Assembly: GCF_008180615.1 (NCBI RefSeq)
Contig: NZ_VTEH01000003.1
Location: forward strand, 127,685-191,684
Direction: 5' to 3'
DNA length: 64,000 nt
Origin: Rossellomorea vietnamensis
Lineage (GTDB): Bacteria > Bacillota > Bacilli > Bacillales > Bacillaceae_B
The notes beneath the pieces are model-generated. The model worked only from the letters and a program-made list of their open reading frames with translations, was not told the DNA's origin and searched no databases. This document shows, one piece after another, positions 45,215 to 55,788 of this stretch (positions are counted from its first letter, which is position 1; every line of letters starts with the position of its first letter). The translations under genes were made by a program, and so were the position numbers.

Positions 45215-45922
45215 TTGAAGAAAATTACCGCCGCACTTCTGATGGTGCTGACAGTGTCGCTTCTGACAGGCTGCCTGTATCCCCAGGAGCAGCTGCAGCA
45301 GAATCAGCTGCCTTATGACGATCAAATTGCAGCCGTACAGTCTGCTGTCGAAAAGTATCAATCAGAAAACAGCGGGATCCTGCCTATTAAAACAAAGGAC
45401 CAGGACACACCCATTTATATAAAATATCCTATTGAATTTAACAAACTGAAAGGGCCGTATCTTTCCGAGGTTCCTGGAAATGCCTTTGAAAATGGAGGAG
45501 TCTTTCAATATGTCTTGATTGACGTGGAAGAAAAACCGACGGTAAAGATATTTGACTTGAGAATTGCAGAAAAAATCCGCGAGATCAATATCAGGATCCG
45601 TTCAGCCGGTTACCCTCCATTCAAAGAGAGTATTGCGGACAATGTTTATACACTTGATTATTCCCAAATTGGTTATGATGAAGAGCCATTTGTCGTAAGC
45701 CCTTACTCTAAGCAGAATCTTCCGCTTCTAATCAGCGGCAGCGGGGAAATTTTTGTGGATTATACAAATGATTTGAACATTAAGCTTCAGGAGCAAGAGT
45801 ATAATCTGGAAAAAGGAGAGGATATCCGTTCAATACTGACGGAAGACTCCGCTTTCGTCCCGGCTTACTCGCCCCCGTATACCATAAATGATAAAAATGA
45901 ACCGGTCTTTATGACGAAATAG
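45215..45922 (+). CDS. yphF: Lipoprotein YphF
   Basis: 235-aa predicted lipoprotein. The signal peptide ends in lipobox LLTGC with Cys20 as the lipidation site. The mature part is mixed alpha/beta with no catalytic motif that I recognise. The TTG at 45215 is chosen since AAGGATGTG lies upstream and the signal peptide then starts KKITAALL; an ATG at 45194 in frame is an alternative. Place matches yphF of B. subtilis; function unknown. Confidence 0.82.
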   Translation: MKKITAALLMVLTVSLLTGCLYPQEQLQQNQLPYDDQIAAVQSAVEKYQSENSGILPIKTKDQDTPIYIKYPIEFNKLKGPYLSEVPGNAFENGGVFQYVLIDVEEKPTVKIFDLRIAEKIREINIRIRSAGYPPFKESIADNVYTLDYSQIGYDEEPFVVSPYSKQNLPLLISGSGEIFVDYTNDLNIKLQEQEYNLEKGEDIRSILTEDSAFVPAYSPPYTINDKNEPVFMTK

Positions 45923-45926
45923 GCAT

Positions 45927-45970
45927 AACCCCTTACTTGCAAAATATATTTGTAAGGAAAGGGGTTTTTT
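45927..45970 (+). terminator. Terminator after yphF
   Basis: AACCCCTT...AAGGGGTT outer stem with an inner TTGCAAA/TTTGTAA stem, followed by T6. Confidence 0.85.
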
Positions 45971-46065
45971 CATTTTTGTTTTCCCATTTCTGATCTGCCA
46001 TTTTCTTGTCTCCGCCATTTATTTTCCCATTTTAGTAATAAGGAGGCAAAAAAAACATATTAATA

Positions 46066-46096
46066 GTCATAAGTAATTGGGACAACATCATAAATA
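46066..46096 (+). promoter_or_regulatory. Possible sigma-E promoter of spoIVA
   Basis: GTCATAA (46066-46072) and CATAAATA (46089-46096) resemble sigma-E -35 and -10 elements with a 16-bp spacer, slightly long. spoIVA is sigma-E dependent in B. subtilis. Confidence 0.35.
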
Positions 46097-46159
46097 TAAA
46101 TTGTCCAAACAGCTAACCGGATGAAACATCCCTGGAAGATAAAGATTGGAGGGAATCTC

Positions 46160-47638
46160 TTGGAAAAAGTAGATCTGTTTAAAGACATTGCAGAAAGAAC
46201 CGGCGGAGATATTTACCTAGGTGTTGTAGGAGCCGTTCGAACCGGGAAATCGACATTCATCAAGAAATTCATGGAACTAGTCGTCCTTCCTAATATTTCA
46301 AGTGAGTCAGAGCGGGCACGAGCACAAGACGAACTGCCTCAAAGTGCAGCTGGCAGAACAATCATGACAACGGAACCTAAATTCGTTCCAAATCAAGCGG
46401 TTTCTGTTCACGTGGATGAGGGCTTGGATGTTAATATCCGATTGGTTGATTGTGTAGGCTATACAGTCCCTGGAGCTAAAGGCTATGAAGACGAGAATGG
46501 GCCTAGAATGATAAATACACCTTGGTATGAGGAACCGATCCCATTTCATGAAGCAGCTGAAATTGGCACAAGGAAGGTCATTCAGGAGCACTCTACAATC
46601 GGTGTGGTTGTCACGACAGACGGCTCCATTGGCGAGATTCCTAGAAGTGATTACCTGGTTGCTGAAGAAAGAGTGATTGAGGAACTGAAGGAAGTCGGAA
46701 AGCCTTTTATCATGGTGATTAACTCCGTCAAACCTCATGCCGCTGAGACAGAGGATCTCCGGATTCAACTTCAAGAAAAGTATGATATTCCTGTACTTGC
46801 TATGAGCGTTGAGAGTATGAGAGATTCAGATGTTCTGAATGTACTGCGCGAGGCATTGTATGAGTTCCCTGTGCTTGAAGTGAATGTTAATCTTCCAAGC
46901 TGGGTAATGGTGCTGAACGAGGATCACTGGCTTCGTGAAAATTATCAGGAAGCAGTAAAAGAAACGGTCAAAGATATTAAACGCTTAAGAGATGTCGACC
47001 GTGTTGTCCATTACTTCAGTGAATTTGAGTATATTGAAAGAGCCGGCCTGGCTGGAATTGAAATGGGTCAAGGTGTTGCGGAAATCGACTTATATGCGCC
47101 TGATGAACTATACGATGAAGTGCTGAAAGAAATAGTCGGCGTTGAGATTCGCGGAAAAGATCACCTGCTGGAACTGATGCAGGACTTTGCTCATGCGAAG
47201 CGTGAATATGACCAAGTAGCAGATGCGTTAAAAATGGTAAAACAAACGGGATACGGCATTGCAGCTCCTTCGCTGGCCGATATGAGCCTGGATGAGCCGG
47301 AAATCATCCGTCAAGGGTCCCGCTTTGGTGTCAGTTTAAAAGCAGTGGCTCCGTCCATCCACATGATCAAGGTCGATGTGCAGTCCAAATTCGAACCTAT
47401 CATCGGCACTGAAAAACAAAGCGAGGAGCTTGTAAGATACCTGATGCAGGACTTTGAAGATGACCCGCTTTCCATCTGGAATTCTGATATCTTTGGAAGA
47501 AGCTTAAGTTCAATCGTCAGGGAGGGAATACAGGCTAAATTGTCCTTAATGCCTGAAAATGCACGATATAAATTGAAGGATACGCTGGAAAGAATCATCA
47601 ATGAAGGTTCTGGCGGCCTGATCGCAATCATCTTGTAG
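46160..47638 (+). CDS. spoIVA: Stage IV sporulation protein A, coat morphogenetic ATPase
   Basis: 492-aa ATPase that polymerises around the forespore to form the basement layer of the coat. Walker A GAVRTGKST with Lys30; conserved VDCVGYTVPGAKGYEDENG region; C terminus INEGSGGLIAIIL used for membrane targeting via SpoVM. The TTG at 46160 is chosen because GGAGGG precedes it by 7 bases and the protein then has exactly the B. subtilis length and N terminus; an upstream ATG at 46121 in frame has no ribosome site. Monocistronic. Confidence 0.97.
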   Translation: MEKVDLFKDIAERTGGDIYLGVVGAVRTGKSTFIKKFMELVVLPNISSESERARAQDELPQSAAGRTIMTTEPKFVPNQAVSVHVDEGLDVNIRLVDCVGYTVPGAKGYEDENGPRMINTPWYEEPIPFHEAAEIGTRKVIQEHSTIGVVVTTDGSIGEIPRSDYLVAEERVIEELKEVGKPFIMVINSVKPHAAETEDLRIQLQEKYDIPVLAMSVESMRDSDVLNVLREALYEFPVLEVNVNLPSWVMVLNEDHWLRENYQEAVKETVKDIKRLRDVDRVVHYFSEFEYIERAGLAGIEMGQGVAEIDLYAPDELYDEVLKEIVGVEIRGKDHLLELMQDFAHAKREYDQVADALKMVKQTGYGIAAPSLADMSLDEPEIIRQGSRFGVSLKAVAPSIHMIKVDVQSKFEPIIGTEKQSEELVRYLMQDFEDDPLSIWNSDIFGRSLSSIVREGIQAKLSLMPENARYKLKDTLERIINEGSGGLIAIIL

Positions 47639-47640
47639 GA

Positions 47641-47667
47641 GGCTCTCTTTTAGAGAGTCTTTTTTTT
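47641..47667 (+). terminator. Terminator after spoIVA
   Basis: GGCTCTC/GAGAGTC stem with TTTTA loop and T8. Confidence 0.82.
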
Positions 47668-48491
47668 GTTGCTATTCTATACTAATTTTAACCCTAACAC
47701 AAAGATGAAATCTGGCAATGCCATAAGAAAAGAGCTGCTCTTCCCCGTATAAAGTTTAAACTCTTAGTATCCGGGGACGTCCGAGAGCAACAATATTTGC
47801 GAAAACAGCCTGTTGTATTGTTTTTAATGAGATTCGCCAATAATTAGTTCAGTCTTTCTTACCGCACAATGAAGCTGCCTGGTCAGTCTTCTTTTACTAA
47901 TGTTTTTCGTAACTTTGTAGTATTTGTTAGTAGCGCTATAAAGAGCGAAAGACCTTTGTATTCGTAAGGGAGACGGCTTTTGAGATTTTTCCGAAAACCG
48001 CTCTTTACTAAAGAAACGTGCTTATGAAATCTGCATTATCTTCGCTTCCTTCAACAAATTTCATTGCGTAAATCACCGCAATTACTCTAGAAAATAGTAC
48101 AGAACGGAGTTGGCCAGGCAGCCTTGTATAATAAAAATAGTTCCCGGATTTGCTTTATTAAGAAATTAGCTGTCCTTGCAACCCCTTCTATAAAAGGTTT
48201 TTCTCTATAAATTTTTACTCTAAACGTTAAAATAACAGTAAAATTCGTTCTTTAAAAAGAATTCGCGGTCCGGAAAAGAAAAGATTCCCATTATTTCTTG
48301 GATTATTCTTGCTAACCTTATTTTTATATGATAATCTTTTAACAGAATTGATGTCGAACATTGATTCTACAACGTTTTTTGCGGTTTTTGTTCTCGCTGA
48401 TGTATAGAAACCGAAAAATATGTTCACTAATGTAACAAGACAGTTATATGAATCATGACTGAGACATTTCCTTTGGGAGGAGGTGAATGGC
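47668..48491. other. Long gap before hbs
   Basis: 820 bp without a supportable gene. It holds a family A repeat (47725-47810). A TATAAT at 48127-48132 is a possible -10 for hbs but has no -35. hbs is also preceded by a long non-coding region in B. subtilis. Confidence 0.45.
47725..47810. repeat. Dispersed repeat family A, copy 5
   Basis: Clean 86-bp unit: AAGAAAAGAGCTGCTCTTCC, CTTAGTATCCGGGGACGTCC, GAGAGCAACAATATTTGCGA, AAACAGCC. A reference copy for the family core. Confidence 0.75.
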
Positions 48492-48764
48492 ATGAACAAG
48501 ACAGAACTAATTAATGCTGTTGCAGAAGCTGCTGAGCTATCCAAGAAAGACGCTACAAAAGCAGTTGATGCCGTTTTTGAAAGTATTCAAAACGCACTGG
48601 CAAATGGTGATAAAGTACAATTAATCGGTTTTGGTAACTTCGAAGTACGCGAACGCGCTGCACGTAAAGGACGCAACCCGCAAACTGGAGAAGAGATCGA
48701 AATCTCAGCTAGCAAAGTACCTGCATTCAAACCAGGTAAAGCGCTTAAAGATGCAGTAAAATAA
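48492..48764 (+). CDS. hbs: DNA-binding protein HU
   Basis: 90-aa nucleoid protein of the DNABII family, a homodimer that bends DNA. The N-terminal helices begin [20 protein letters not shown]; the beta-arm region holds [20 protein letters not shown] with the intercalating Pro in RNPQTG. RBS GGGAGGAGGTG; ATG at 48492, with an in-frame GTG at 48483 inside the ribosome site. In B. subtilis hbs is followed by folE (mtrA); here mtrB follows directly. Confidence 0.97.
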   Translation: MNKTELINAVAEAAELSKKDATKAVDAVFESIQNALANGDKVQLIGFGNFEVRERAARKGRNPQTGEEIEISASKVPAFKPGKALKDAVK

Positions 48765-48782
48765 TTACATACTTTAAAGCGT

Positions 48783-48815
48783 AAAAAGAGCCGCGCACAA
48801 TGCGGCTCTTTTTTT
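48783..48815 (+). terminator. Terminator after hbs
   Basis: 9-bp stem AAGAGCCGC/GCGGCTCTT with GCACAAT loop and T7. Confidence 0.92.
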
Positions 48816-48880
48816 GAATTTATTTTAAAATGGGAAGACTGCATAAAGAAAATGGTATATGGCGGGATTACACTTTTTGG

Positions 48881-48910
48881 AGGTAATAGTGCCATGTGCT
48901 ACTATTACCT
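48881..48910. promoter_or_regulatory. Hairpin between hbs and mtrB
   Basis: Perfect 10-bp stem AGGTAATAGT/ACTATTACCT with a 10-nt loop GCCATGTGCT, and no T tract after it. It lies where folE sits in B. subtilis. Role unknown. Confidence 0.5.
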
Positions 48911-49050
48911 TTATAATGTTAAGGATAGACCATTGGGAAGAAGTACAGGTTTTGTCCCTTTCCTATTACTCACCGCAATGCTAAAGAAGTCTGATAGGAT
49001 GATGAATGAAGAGTGTTTCTAAGTTGAAACACCGATTCTTCGAAATAGTT

Positions 49051-49059
49051 TGATACAAT
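49051..49059 (+). promoter_or_regulatory. Extended -10 promoter for mtrB
   Basis: TGATACAAT, 66 bp before mtrB, with no clear -35. If real, mtrB has its own promoter after the hbs terminator. Confidence 0.45.
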
Positions 49060-49125
49060 AATCATCAAGAATATAAGAAACCCTTTATAAATTGGTTTCA
49101 AAACCATGAAACAGGAGTGAAGAGA

Positions 49126-49356
49126 ATGGCTAATAACCAAACAGATTATATTGTGATTAAAGCAATCGAAGATGGGGTCAACGTGATAGGCTTGACCAGG
49201 GGAACGGATACTAAATTTCACCATTCCGAAAAGCTTGATAGAGGCGAAGTAATGATAGCTCAATTCACTGAGCATACTTCCGCCATCAAAGTTCGTGGCA
49301 AAGCAAAAATCATCACAAGTAACGGGGAAATCGAGAGTGAAATGAAAGAAAAGTAA
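49126..49356 (+). CDS. mtrB: Tryptophan-sensing RNA-binding attenuation protein TRAP
   Basis: 76-aa subunit of the 11-mer ring that binds (G/U)AG repeats in trp leader RNA when tryptophan is bound. Tryptophan-pocket segment [23 protein letters not shown]-contact residues Lys36, Lys55 and Arg57 (K37, K56, R58 in B. subtilis numbering) are all present, so it should be functional. ATG at 49126 follows AGGAGTG. Its trp operon target is not in this window. Confidence 0.96.
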   Translation: MANNQTDYIVIKAIEDGVNVIGLTRGTDTKFHHSEKLDRGEVMIAQFTEHTSAIKVRGKAKIITSNGEIESEMKEK

Positions 49357-49378
49357 TCCTTTCCACCTGAACATATTC

Positions 49379-49417
49379 AGCGGCAGAACCAGCCCAATCG
49401 TACTGCTGCTTTTTTTA
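49379..49417 (+). terminator. Terminator after mtrB
   Basis: AGCGGCAG/CTGCTGCT stem (one G-T pair), 16-nt loop, T7. Confidence 0.75.
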
Positions 49418-49421
49418 CTTT

Positions 49422-49562
49422 TTAGGAATTATAAAATCACCATCTGTGGTTAAGTTATAGCTGTAATATCGACACCCCTCGGGGTCAAGTAACCCTCAGA
49501 GAAATTTTTCGCTTTGGAACATTTGCCTGTTGGGGCTGTTCAAGGCGATTGCGCTTTTGATC
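49422..49562 (+). repeat. Dispersed repeat family B, copy 6
   Basis: Head TTTAGGAATTATAAAATCAC and CTGTGG; CCCCTCGGGGTCAAGTAACC; shortened inner hairpin; right arm ATTTGCCTGTTGGGGCTGTT and CAAGGCG. Lies just after the mtrB terminator. Confidence 0.85.
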
Positions 49563-49741
49563 CGTCCAGCTTTCTCAAACTGCTGGCTATTGGTCCTGCA
49601 TTCATTTTTCATCATATGCAGAGCCTGCCGCCGCCAAAACGAACCATGAAGCACTTTGAAATCTTCAATGGGCATCCCAGTTGAGAGAGGCAGCGGCCGT
49701 GTGAACTCATGGCCGGAGATAATGTATTCGCCCGGTATAGC
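49496..49741 (-). pseudogene. Open minus-strand frame, possible gene remnant
   Basis: About 81 codons open between stops. The reading frame is protein-like in its first 60 codons (GEYIISGHEFTRPLPLSTGM, then PIEDFKVLHGSFWRRQALH) but lacks a ribosome site and a good start (first ATG at 49675). The 3' end runs into repeat B. I do not recognise it. It may be a decayed gene or chance. Confidence 0.2.
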
Positions 49742-49810
49742 TTATTATGTTATAATATTTGTTGCTGAAACGACTAAGTAGATACATATACGAAATGGGG
49801 ATTTGGGTTT

Positions 49811-50632
49811 ATGAAACGTTTGGACTGTTTTCATCTTGAAGCATCAATAAAACACTATGTGGAAGAGAAATTATCTTACTCTTATTTGCAAAAGTATATT
49901 GATTCTCCTCAAATTGATGAAGACAGGATCAGCTTTTTGCTCGTTCCATTTCTACAAGATGGCTATCAGCTCGAGGAAAAGGAGATCATCCGTGTCATCT
50001 CGACTGTGATGCTGATCCAAATAGGACTCGATACCCATGAAAAGGTTTCTAACTCACCAACCGATTCCTTGAAGGAAAGACAATTGACTGTTCTGGCTGG
50101 AGTTTATTTCAGCGGCCAGTATTATAAAATTCTTTCTGATCTGGAAAATGTAAGCCTGATCAATCAACTGGCAAAAGCAATTAAAATGGTGAATGAAAGC
50201 AAAATTTCCCTATATAAACAAGAATATTCAACCATTCATGATATCATGGAAAGCATCAAGACAATTGAATCGGCTGTAATTACAAGCTTCCTTGGACACT
50301 ATGGGTCATCACGATGCAATGAACTTGTGAGCGAGGTATTGTTTTTAAGAAGGCTGCTGTATGAAAAAAGCAACTTGAAATCCGGAATGATGACGGCAGT
50401 GCACCCGTCCGTGAGATCCGCATTGCTGCTTCAGGGTACTCTCCCATCAGTAAGGGGAAGCGTTAATGAGCAGCTGGAAGAAATCTTCACAGAGTATATT
50501 GATGAATCGGGTGAAAAGATTGCCGTACTGCTGAGGAACCAGCCATTGGAAGGCCTGAGGGTGGAAAGCCGGATACACTCGCTGCTCAAACTGACCAGGC
50601 CGGATACGAAAATTTTTGCGGAAGAGGGTTAA
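49811..50632 (+). CDS. hepS: Heptaprenyl diphosphate synthase component I
   Basis: 273-aa regulatory subunit that pairs with HepT to make the C35 side chain of menaquinone-7. It lacks the aspartate-rich prenyltransferase motifs, as expected for component I. Family blocks HEKVSNSPTDSLKERQLTVL and AGVYFSGQYYKILS. The ribosome site is weak (GGGGATTTGGG). Three bases separate it from menG. Confidence 0.92.
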   Translation: MKRLDCFHLEASIKHYVEEKLSYSYLQKYIDSPQIDEDRISFLLVPFLQDGYQLEEKEIIRVISTVMLIQIGLDTHEKVSNSPTDSLKERQLTVLAGVYFSGQYYKILSDLENVSLINQLAKAIKMVNESKISLYKQEYSTIHDIMESIKTIESAVITSFLGHYGSSRCNELVSEVLFLRRLLYEKSNLKSGMMTAVHPSVRSALLLQGTLPSVRGSVNEQLEEIFTEYIDESGEKIAVLLRNQPLEGLRVESRIHSLLKLTRPDTKIFAEEG

Positions 50633-50635
50633 TGG

Positions 50636-51343
50636 ATGAACCAGTCAAAGGAACAGAGAGTTCATACCGTTTTTGAAAAAATTTACGGAAATTATGACAA
50701 AATGAACTCCCTTATAAGTTTCCAACAACATAAAAGATGGCGGAAAGATACAATGAAGCGGATGGCCGTTGAAAAAGGGAGTTCCGCACTTGATGTTTGC
50801 TGCGGTACTGCCGATTGGACGCTGGCACTGGCAGATGCTGTCGGAGAAACAGGAATGGTAAAAGGATTGGACTTCAGTAAAAATATGTTAAAAATCGGGG
50901 AAGAAAAGGTTCGTGATTCCAACATGGACCAAATTGAATTGATCCATGGCAATGCGATGGAACTTCCCTTTGAGGATAACTCTTTTGACTATGTCACAAT
51001 CGGCTTCGGACTCAGGAATGTCCCTGACTACCTGCATGTGCTTAAAGAAATGAACCGGGTGCTCAAACCTGGCGGCATGGCTGTGTGCCTGGAAACGTCT
51101 CAGCCAACCATGTTTGGCTACCGTCAGGCTTACTATTTTTATTTTCAGTTCCTGATGCCTTTGTTCGGCAAAGTGTTTGCTAAAAGCTATAGTGAATATT
51201 CCTGGCTGCAGGAATCTGCTAAAGATTTTCCTGGAATGGAGGAGCTCTCCGGCATGTTCCGTGAAGCAGGTTTTGATAATGTGGCTTGCAAGCCATATAC
51301 CGGCGGGGTAGCAGCAATGCATATGGGGTTCAAGAAGAAATAA
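50636..51343 (+). CDS. menG: Demethylmenaquinone methyltransferase
   Basis: 235-aa SAM-dependent class I methyltransferase (UbiE/MenG family) for the last step of menaquinone synthesis. N-terminal [17 protein letters not shown] signature; SAM motif [16 protein letters not shown]; second signature [20 protein letters not shown]. Also called menH or ubiE. Between hepS and hepT, as in B. subtilis. Confidence 0.95.
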   Translation: MNQSKEQRVHTVFEKIYGNYDKMNSLISFQQHKRWRKDTMKRMAVEKGSSALDVCCGTADWTLALADAVGETGMVKGLDFSKNMLKIGEEKVRDSNMDQIELIHGNAMELPFEDNSFDYVTIGFGLRNVPDYLHVLKEMNRVLKPGGMAVCLETSQPTMFGYRQAYYFYFQFLMPLFGKVFAKSYSEYSWLQESAKDFPGMEELSGMFREAGFDNVACKPYTGGVAAMHMGFKKK

Positions 51344-51376
51344 TCAATAGAAAATTTAAATCTGGGTGGAAATGAA

Positions 51377-52339
51377 ATGAAGTTTAAAATGATATATTCG
51401 TTTCTGAAAGCGGATATCGACCTCATTGAAAAAGAATTAAAGCAGGCTATCGATTCCCGCTCGCCTCTTTTAAACGAAGCATCACTTCACTTGGTGGAGG
51501 CGGGCGGCAAACGCATCCGCCCTGTTTTTGTTTTGTTGTCTGCCAAGTTCGGCAGATATGACATTCACAGCATCAAAAATGTAGCGGTTGCCTTGGAACT
51601 CATTCACAGTGCATCTCTTGTCCATGATGATGTAATTGATGATGCGGATTTAAGAAGAGGGAGACCGACGATTAAGTCTCAGTGGGATAACAGGACGGCG
51701 ATGTATACAGGGGATTATATATTCGCCCGCTCATTGGAATATATGACGAAAATCCAAAATGAAGATGCTCATAAAATCCTTTCTAATGCAATCGTCGAAT
51801 TGACAGTCGGGGAAATTGAGCAGATCAAGGATAAGTACCGTTTTGACCAGGATCTGAAGGATTACCTCAGAAGAATAAAGAGGAAAACAGCTTTGCTGAT
51901 AGCGGTCAGCTGCCAGCTTGGAGCCATTTCAGCGGGTGCGCCTCCTCACATACATAAAAAGTTATACAGATTTGGATACAATGTGGGGATGTCCTTTCAA
52001 ATCACAGATGATATTCTGGATTTCACAGCCAGTGAGGAAGAGCTTGGGAAGCCTGCCGGAAGTGATCTTCTCCAGGGGAATATTACACTTCCGGTTTTGT
52101 TTGCGATGCAGGAACCTTGGTTGAAAGAAAAAATTATCAGAGTCGATGAAACTGCAGATCAGGAGTATTTAACTTCTGTTATTGAGGATATCAAGAGGTG
52201 CGGAGCGATAGAACAATCTCATGAACTCAGTTCACGCTATTTGAAGAAGGCTTTGAAAGAGCTTGAAGGCCTCCCGAAGAACGGGGCAAACAAAACGCTG
52301 AGAGACATCGCCAATTTCATCGGCAGGCGGAAATTTTAG
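51377..52339 (+). CDS. hepT: Heptaprenyl diphosphate synthase component II
   Basis: 320-aa catalytic trans-prenyltransferase. First aspartate-rich motif DDVIDD (84-89) with RRGRPT after it; second motif DDILDF (about 217); substrate arginines in GGKRIRP. It makes heptaprenyl diphosphate with HepS. RBS GGGTGGAAATG is modest. Confidence 0.95.
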   Translation: MKFKMIYSFLKADIDLIEKELKQAIDSRSPLLNEASLHLVEAGGKRIRPVFVLLSAKFGRYDIHSIKNVAVALELIHSASLVHDDVIDDADLRRGRPTIKSQWDNRTAMYTGDYIFARSLEYMTKIQNEDAHKILSNAIVELTVGEIEQIKDKYRFDQDLKDYLRRIKRKTALLIAVSCQLGAISAGAPPHIHKKLYRFGYNVGMSFQITDDILDFTASEEELGKPAGSDLLQGNITLPVLFAMQEPWLKEKIIRVDETADQEYLTSVIEDIKRCGAIEQSHELSSRYLKKALKELEGLPKNGANKTLRDIANFIGRRKF

Positions 52340-52442
52340 AAAATTTCAAATGGAAACGTTGCCAAAATGTGAAATCAATGATACCATTTTTTGTGGGAAA
52401 TGAAATAGAGACCCATACATACATACTTAGGAGTGGAGAAAA

Positions 52443-52889
52443 ATGGAAAAAACATTTTTGATGGTAAAGCCTGACGGCGTACAACGCGGTTTAATTGCTG
52501 AATTTGTTTCTCGTTTTGAAAAAAAAGGCTTCCAACTTGCTGGTGCCAAGTTGATGAGCATTTCTAAAGAATTGGCTGAAGAACATTACGGTGAACATAA
52601 AGAGCGTCCATTCTTCGGAGAGCTTGTGGACTTTATCACTTCTGGTCCTGTATTCGCTATGGTATGGCAAGGAGAGAACGTCATCACTACAGCTCGTACA
52701 ATGATGGGTGCTACCAACCCGAAAGATGCTGCTCCGGGAACTATTCGTGGTGATTTCGGAATCACTGTAGGGAAAAACGTCATTCACGGATCTGACTCTG
52801 TTGAAAGTGCAGAAAGAGAAATCGGTTTGTTCTTCAAAGAAGAAGAGTTGGTTGAGTACTCTAAATTAATGAATGAGTGGATCTACTAA
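52443..52889 (+). CDS. ndk: Nucleoside diphosphate kinase
   Basis: 148-aa enzyme that balances NTP pools. Catalytic histidine in the motif [17 protein letters not shown]-terminal [18 protein letters not shown]; length typical. RBS TAGGAGTGGAG. The 100-bp gap after hepT holds no terminator that I can see, so it may be in the hepS-menG-hepT transcript. Confidence 0.96.
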   Translation: MEKTFLMVKPDGVQRGLIAEFVSRFEKKGFQLAGAKLMSISKELAEEHYGEHKERPFFGELVDFITSGPVFAMVWQGENVITTARTMMGATNPKDAAPGTIRGDFGITVGKNVIHGSDSVESAEREIGLFFKEEELVEYSKLMNEWIY

Positions 52890-52948
52890 TATCCATTTGA
52901 TAGAAGCTTTCCTTTCATAAGAGAGTATATGGATAGGAGAGAATAAAC

Positions 52949-52991
52949 AAAAAGCCTGATTTGGGAGATATCTTCCTGGATCAGGCTTTTT
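52949..52991 (+). terminator. Terminator after ndk
   Basis: 11-bp stem AAAAGCCTGAT/ATCAGGCTTTT with long loop and TTAC tail. Confidence 0.82.
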
Positions 52992-53125
52992 ACATAGTGT
53001 AAAGATTTCAGAAGGCTCAGTATAAAAAATTGTGGTTTAAACAGTGCCTTTCTTACCGCTAGGGAACTGCAGGAGGAGCGGAAATCTATGTGATTAGAAA
53101 AGCAGCAATTTTTGAGATCAGATAG

Positions 53126-53995
<870 letters not shown>

Positions 53996-54000
53996 AGGGA

Positions 54001-54027
54001 GCGCCGGGCTTGAACGGCGTTTTTTTT
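54001..54027 (+). terminator. Terminator after cheR
   Basis: Short CGCCG/CGGCG stem with 8-nt loop and T8. Confidence 0.8.
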
Positions 54028-54036
54028 GTTGTTACT

Positions 54037-54157
54037 GCTTAGGAAATAATTAATCAACCTCTGTGTACAACTTATAGCTATGTTTTTATCCGCATTCAGC
54101 GCCCGGCCAACTCATGGTCAAATAACCTCATGAGAATAGAAGGAAAGAGCGCATTTT
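54037..54157 (+). repeat. Dispersed repeat family B, copy 7 (left half)
   Basis: Head GCTTAGGAAATAATTAATCA and CCTCTGTG; CAGCGCCCGGCC; CTCATGAGAATAGAAGGAAA. The right arm (CCTGTCGGGG...) is missing. Confidence 0.7.
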
Positions 54158-54349
54158 GGCTGCATTAAACTTCATTTAAAGCAATGGAGTAGAGGCTGCC
54201 AATCGTGCTTTTAAACCGGTTATAGGGATAAAGGTTATAGCTTTGAATGCTAAACCCTTTGATGTAAAGAATCTTCGCTGGAGGCGTGCAGCCTTTTGAA
54301 GGACCAGCTGGGAAATCTATTACTTTCATAAGGCGCATTCTTTAGGAAA
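54158..54349. other. Featureless part of the cheR-aroC gap
   Basis: No gene, promoter or repeat that I can support in this about 190-bp segment. Confidence 0.4.
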
Positions 54350-54510
54350 GGCTGTTTTCGTATATACTGTTGCTCTCGGATGTCCCCAAAAACTAAGATT
54401 TTTTTCTTCAGACAGGGGGAGTAGCTTTTTCTTTCTTACCAGGGTATTTTCTAATAAATGGGGATTTTTCGCAAAATTCATATTAAATAGCAGCAAAGCT
54501 ACGAAAAAGC
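54350..54510. repeat. Dispersed repeat family A, copy 6
   Basis: 161 bp with both ends: GGCTGTTTTCGTATATACTG followed by TTGCTCTCGGATGTCCCC, and AAATAGCAGCAAAGCTACGA followed by AAAAGC. The terminal repeats are imperfectly inverted. Confidence 0.75.
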
Positions 54511-54612
54511 ATTGGGAAAACAGCGTTCTATAAAGATTATCTTCTATGTATTCGATAGGAGAATGTGTTATATTGATACAAAATTATTTAAGATGGGAAG
54601 GGGAAAGACTGG

Positions 54613-55785
54613 ATGAGATACTTAACAGCCGGAGAATCACATGGACCGCAATTAACAGCGATCCTTGAAGGAGTGCCTGCAGGGATGCCCCTTAGTGCTC
54701 AAGATATCAATAATGAGCTTGCGAGACGCCAGAAGGGTTACGGGCGCGGACGGAGGATGCAGATAGAAAAGGACCAGGTTAATATTGCCGGAGGTGTGAG
54801 GCATGGGATGACGCTGGGCTCTCCACTGGCACTATTAGTAGAAAACAAAGACTGGACTCATTGGACGAAAGTCATGGGAATTGAACCGATTTCTCCTGAT
54901 GAGCAGGAGGAAGTCAAAAGGAAGATTACAAGACCGCGTCCCGGCCATGCCGATTTAAATGGCGGAATCAAGTACGGACATCGTGATCTCAGGAATGTAC
55001 TTGAGAGATCCTCTGCAAGGGAAACGACAGTGAGAGTGGCGGCTGGAGCTGTAGCCAAAAAGCTGCTGAATGAGCTTGGAATCAAGGTGGCAGGACATGT
55101 TATGGAGATAGGAGGAATCATTGCCAATGATGTGTCCTATTCGTCTATTGAAGAATTAATCGAGAAAACAGAGAGTTCCCCAGTGCGCTGTTTGGACGAT
55201 GAAGCAGCGGAAAAGATGATGGCCGCAATTGATTCTGCGAAGAAAGCTGGTGACTCTATTGGAGGAGTCGTTGAAGTCATTGTGGAAGGAATGCCTGCTG
55301 GGATAGGAAGCTATGTCCATTATGACCGCAAGCTTGATGCAAAAATCGCAATGGCGGTCATGAGCATAAATGCCTTTAAAGGAGTAGAGTTCGGTCTGGG
55401 GTTTGAAATGGCGAGAAAACCCGGAAGCGAAGTGCACGATGAGATTGCTTGGAGTGAAGAGCAGGGCTACTATCGCAAAACCAATCGGCTTGGAGGTTTC
55501 GAAGGAGGGATGACGACTGGTATGCCGATTGTTGTTAAAGGTGTAATGAAACCGATCCCCACCCTTTATAAGCCGTTGAAAAGTGTCGATATTGAAAGCA
55601 AGGAAGAGTTTACAGCAAGCATTGAACGTTCTGACAGCTGTGCAGTGCCCGCAGCCAGCGTCGTTGCAGAATCGGTTGTGGCATGGGAACTGGCAAATGC
55701 TATCACGGAACAATTCAACAGTGATCAATTTCAGCGGCTGAAGCATGATATAGCCGAATACCGCAAGCAGTCCAAGGATTATTAA
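54613..55785 (+). CDS. aroC: Chorismate synthase
   Basis: 390-aa FMN-dependent lyase making chorismate from EPSP. All three signatures are present: GESHGPQL (8-15), [19 protein letters not shown], and [18 protein letters not shown]. Called aroF in B. subtilis. RBS GGGAAGGGG precedes the ATG. aroB follows after 3 bp. Confidence 0.97.
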   Translation: MRYLTAGESHGPQLTAILEGVPAGMPLSAQDINNELARRQKGYGRGRRMQIEKDQVNIAGGVRHGMTLGSPLALLVENKDWTHWTKVMGIEPISPDEQEEVKRKITRPRPGHADLNGGIKYGHRDLRNVLERSSARETTVRVAAGAVAKKLLNELGIKVAGHVMEIGGIIANDVSYSSIEELIEKTESSPVRCLDDEAAEKMMAAIDSAKKAGDSIGGVVEVIVEGMPAGIGSYVHYDRKLDAKIAMAVMSINAFKGVEFGLGFEMARKPGSEVHDEIAWSEEQGYYRKTNRLGGFEGGMTTGMPIVVKGVMKPIPTLYKPLKSVDIESKEEFTASIERSDSCAVPAASVVAESVVAWELANAITEQFNSDQFQRLKHDIAEYRKQSKDY

Positions 55786-55788
55786 GCT

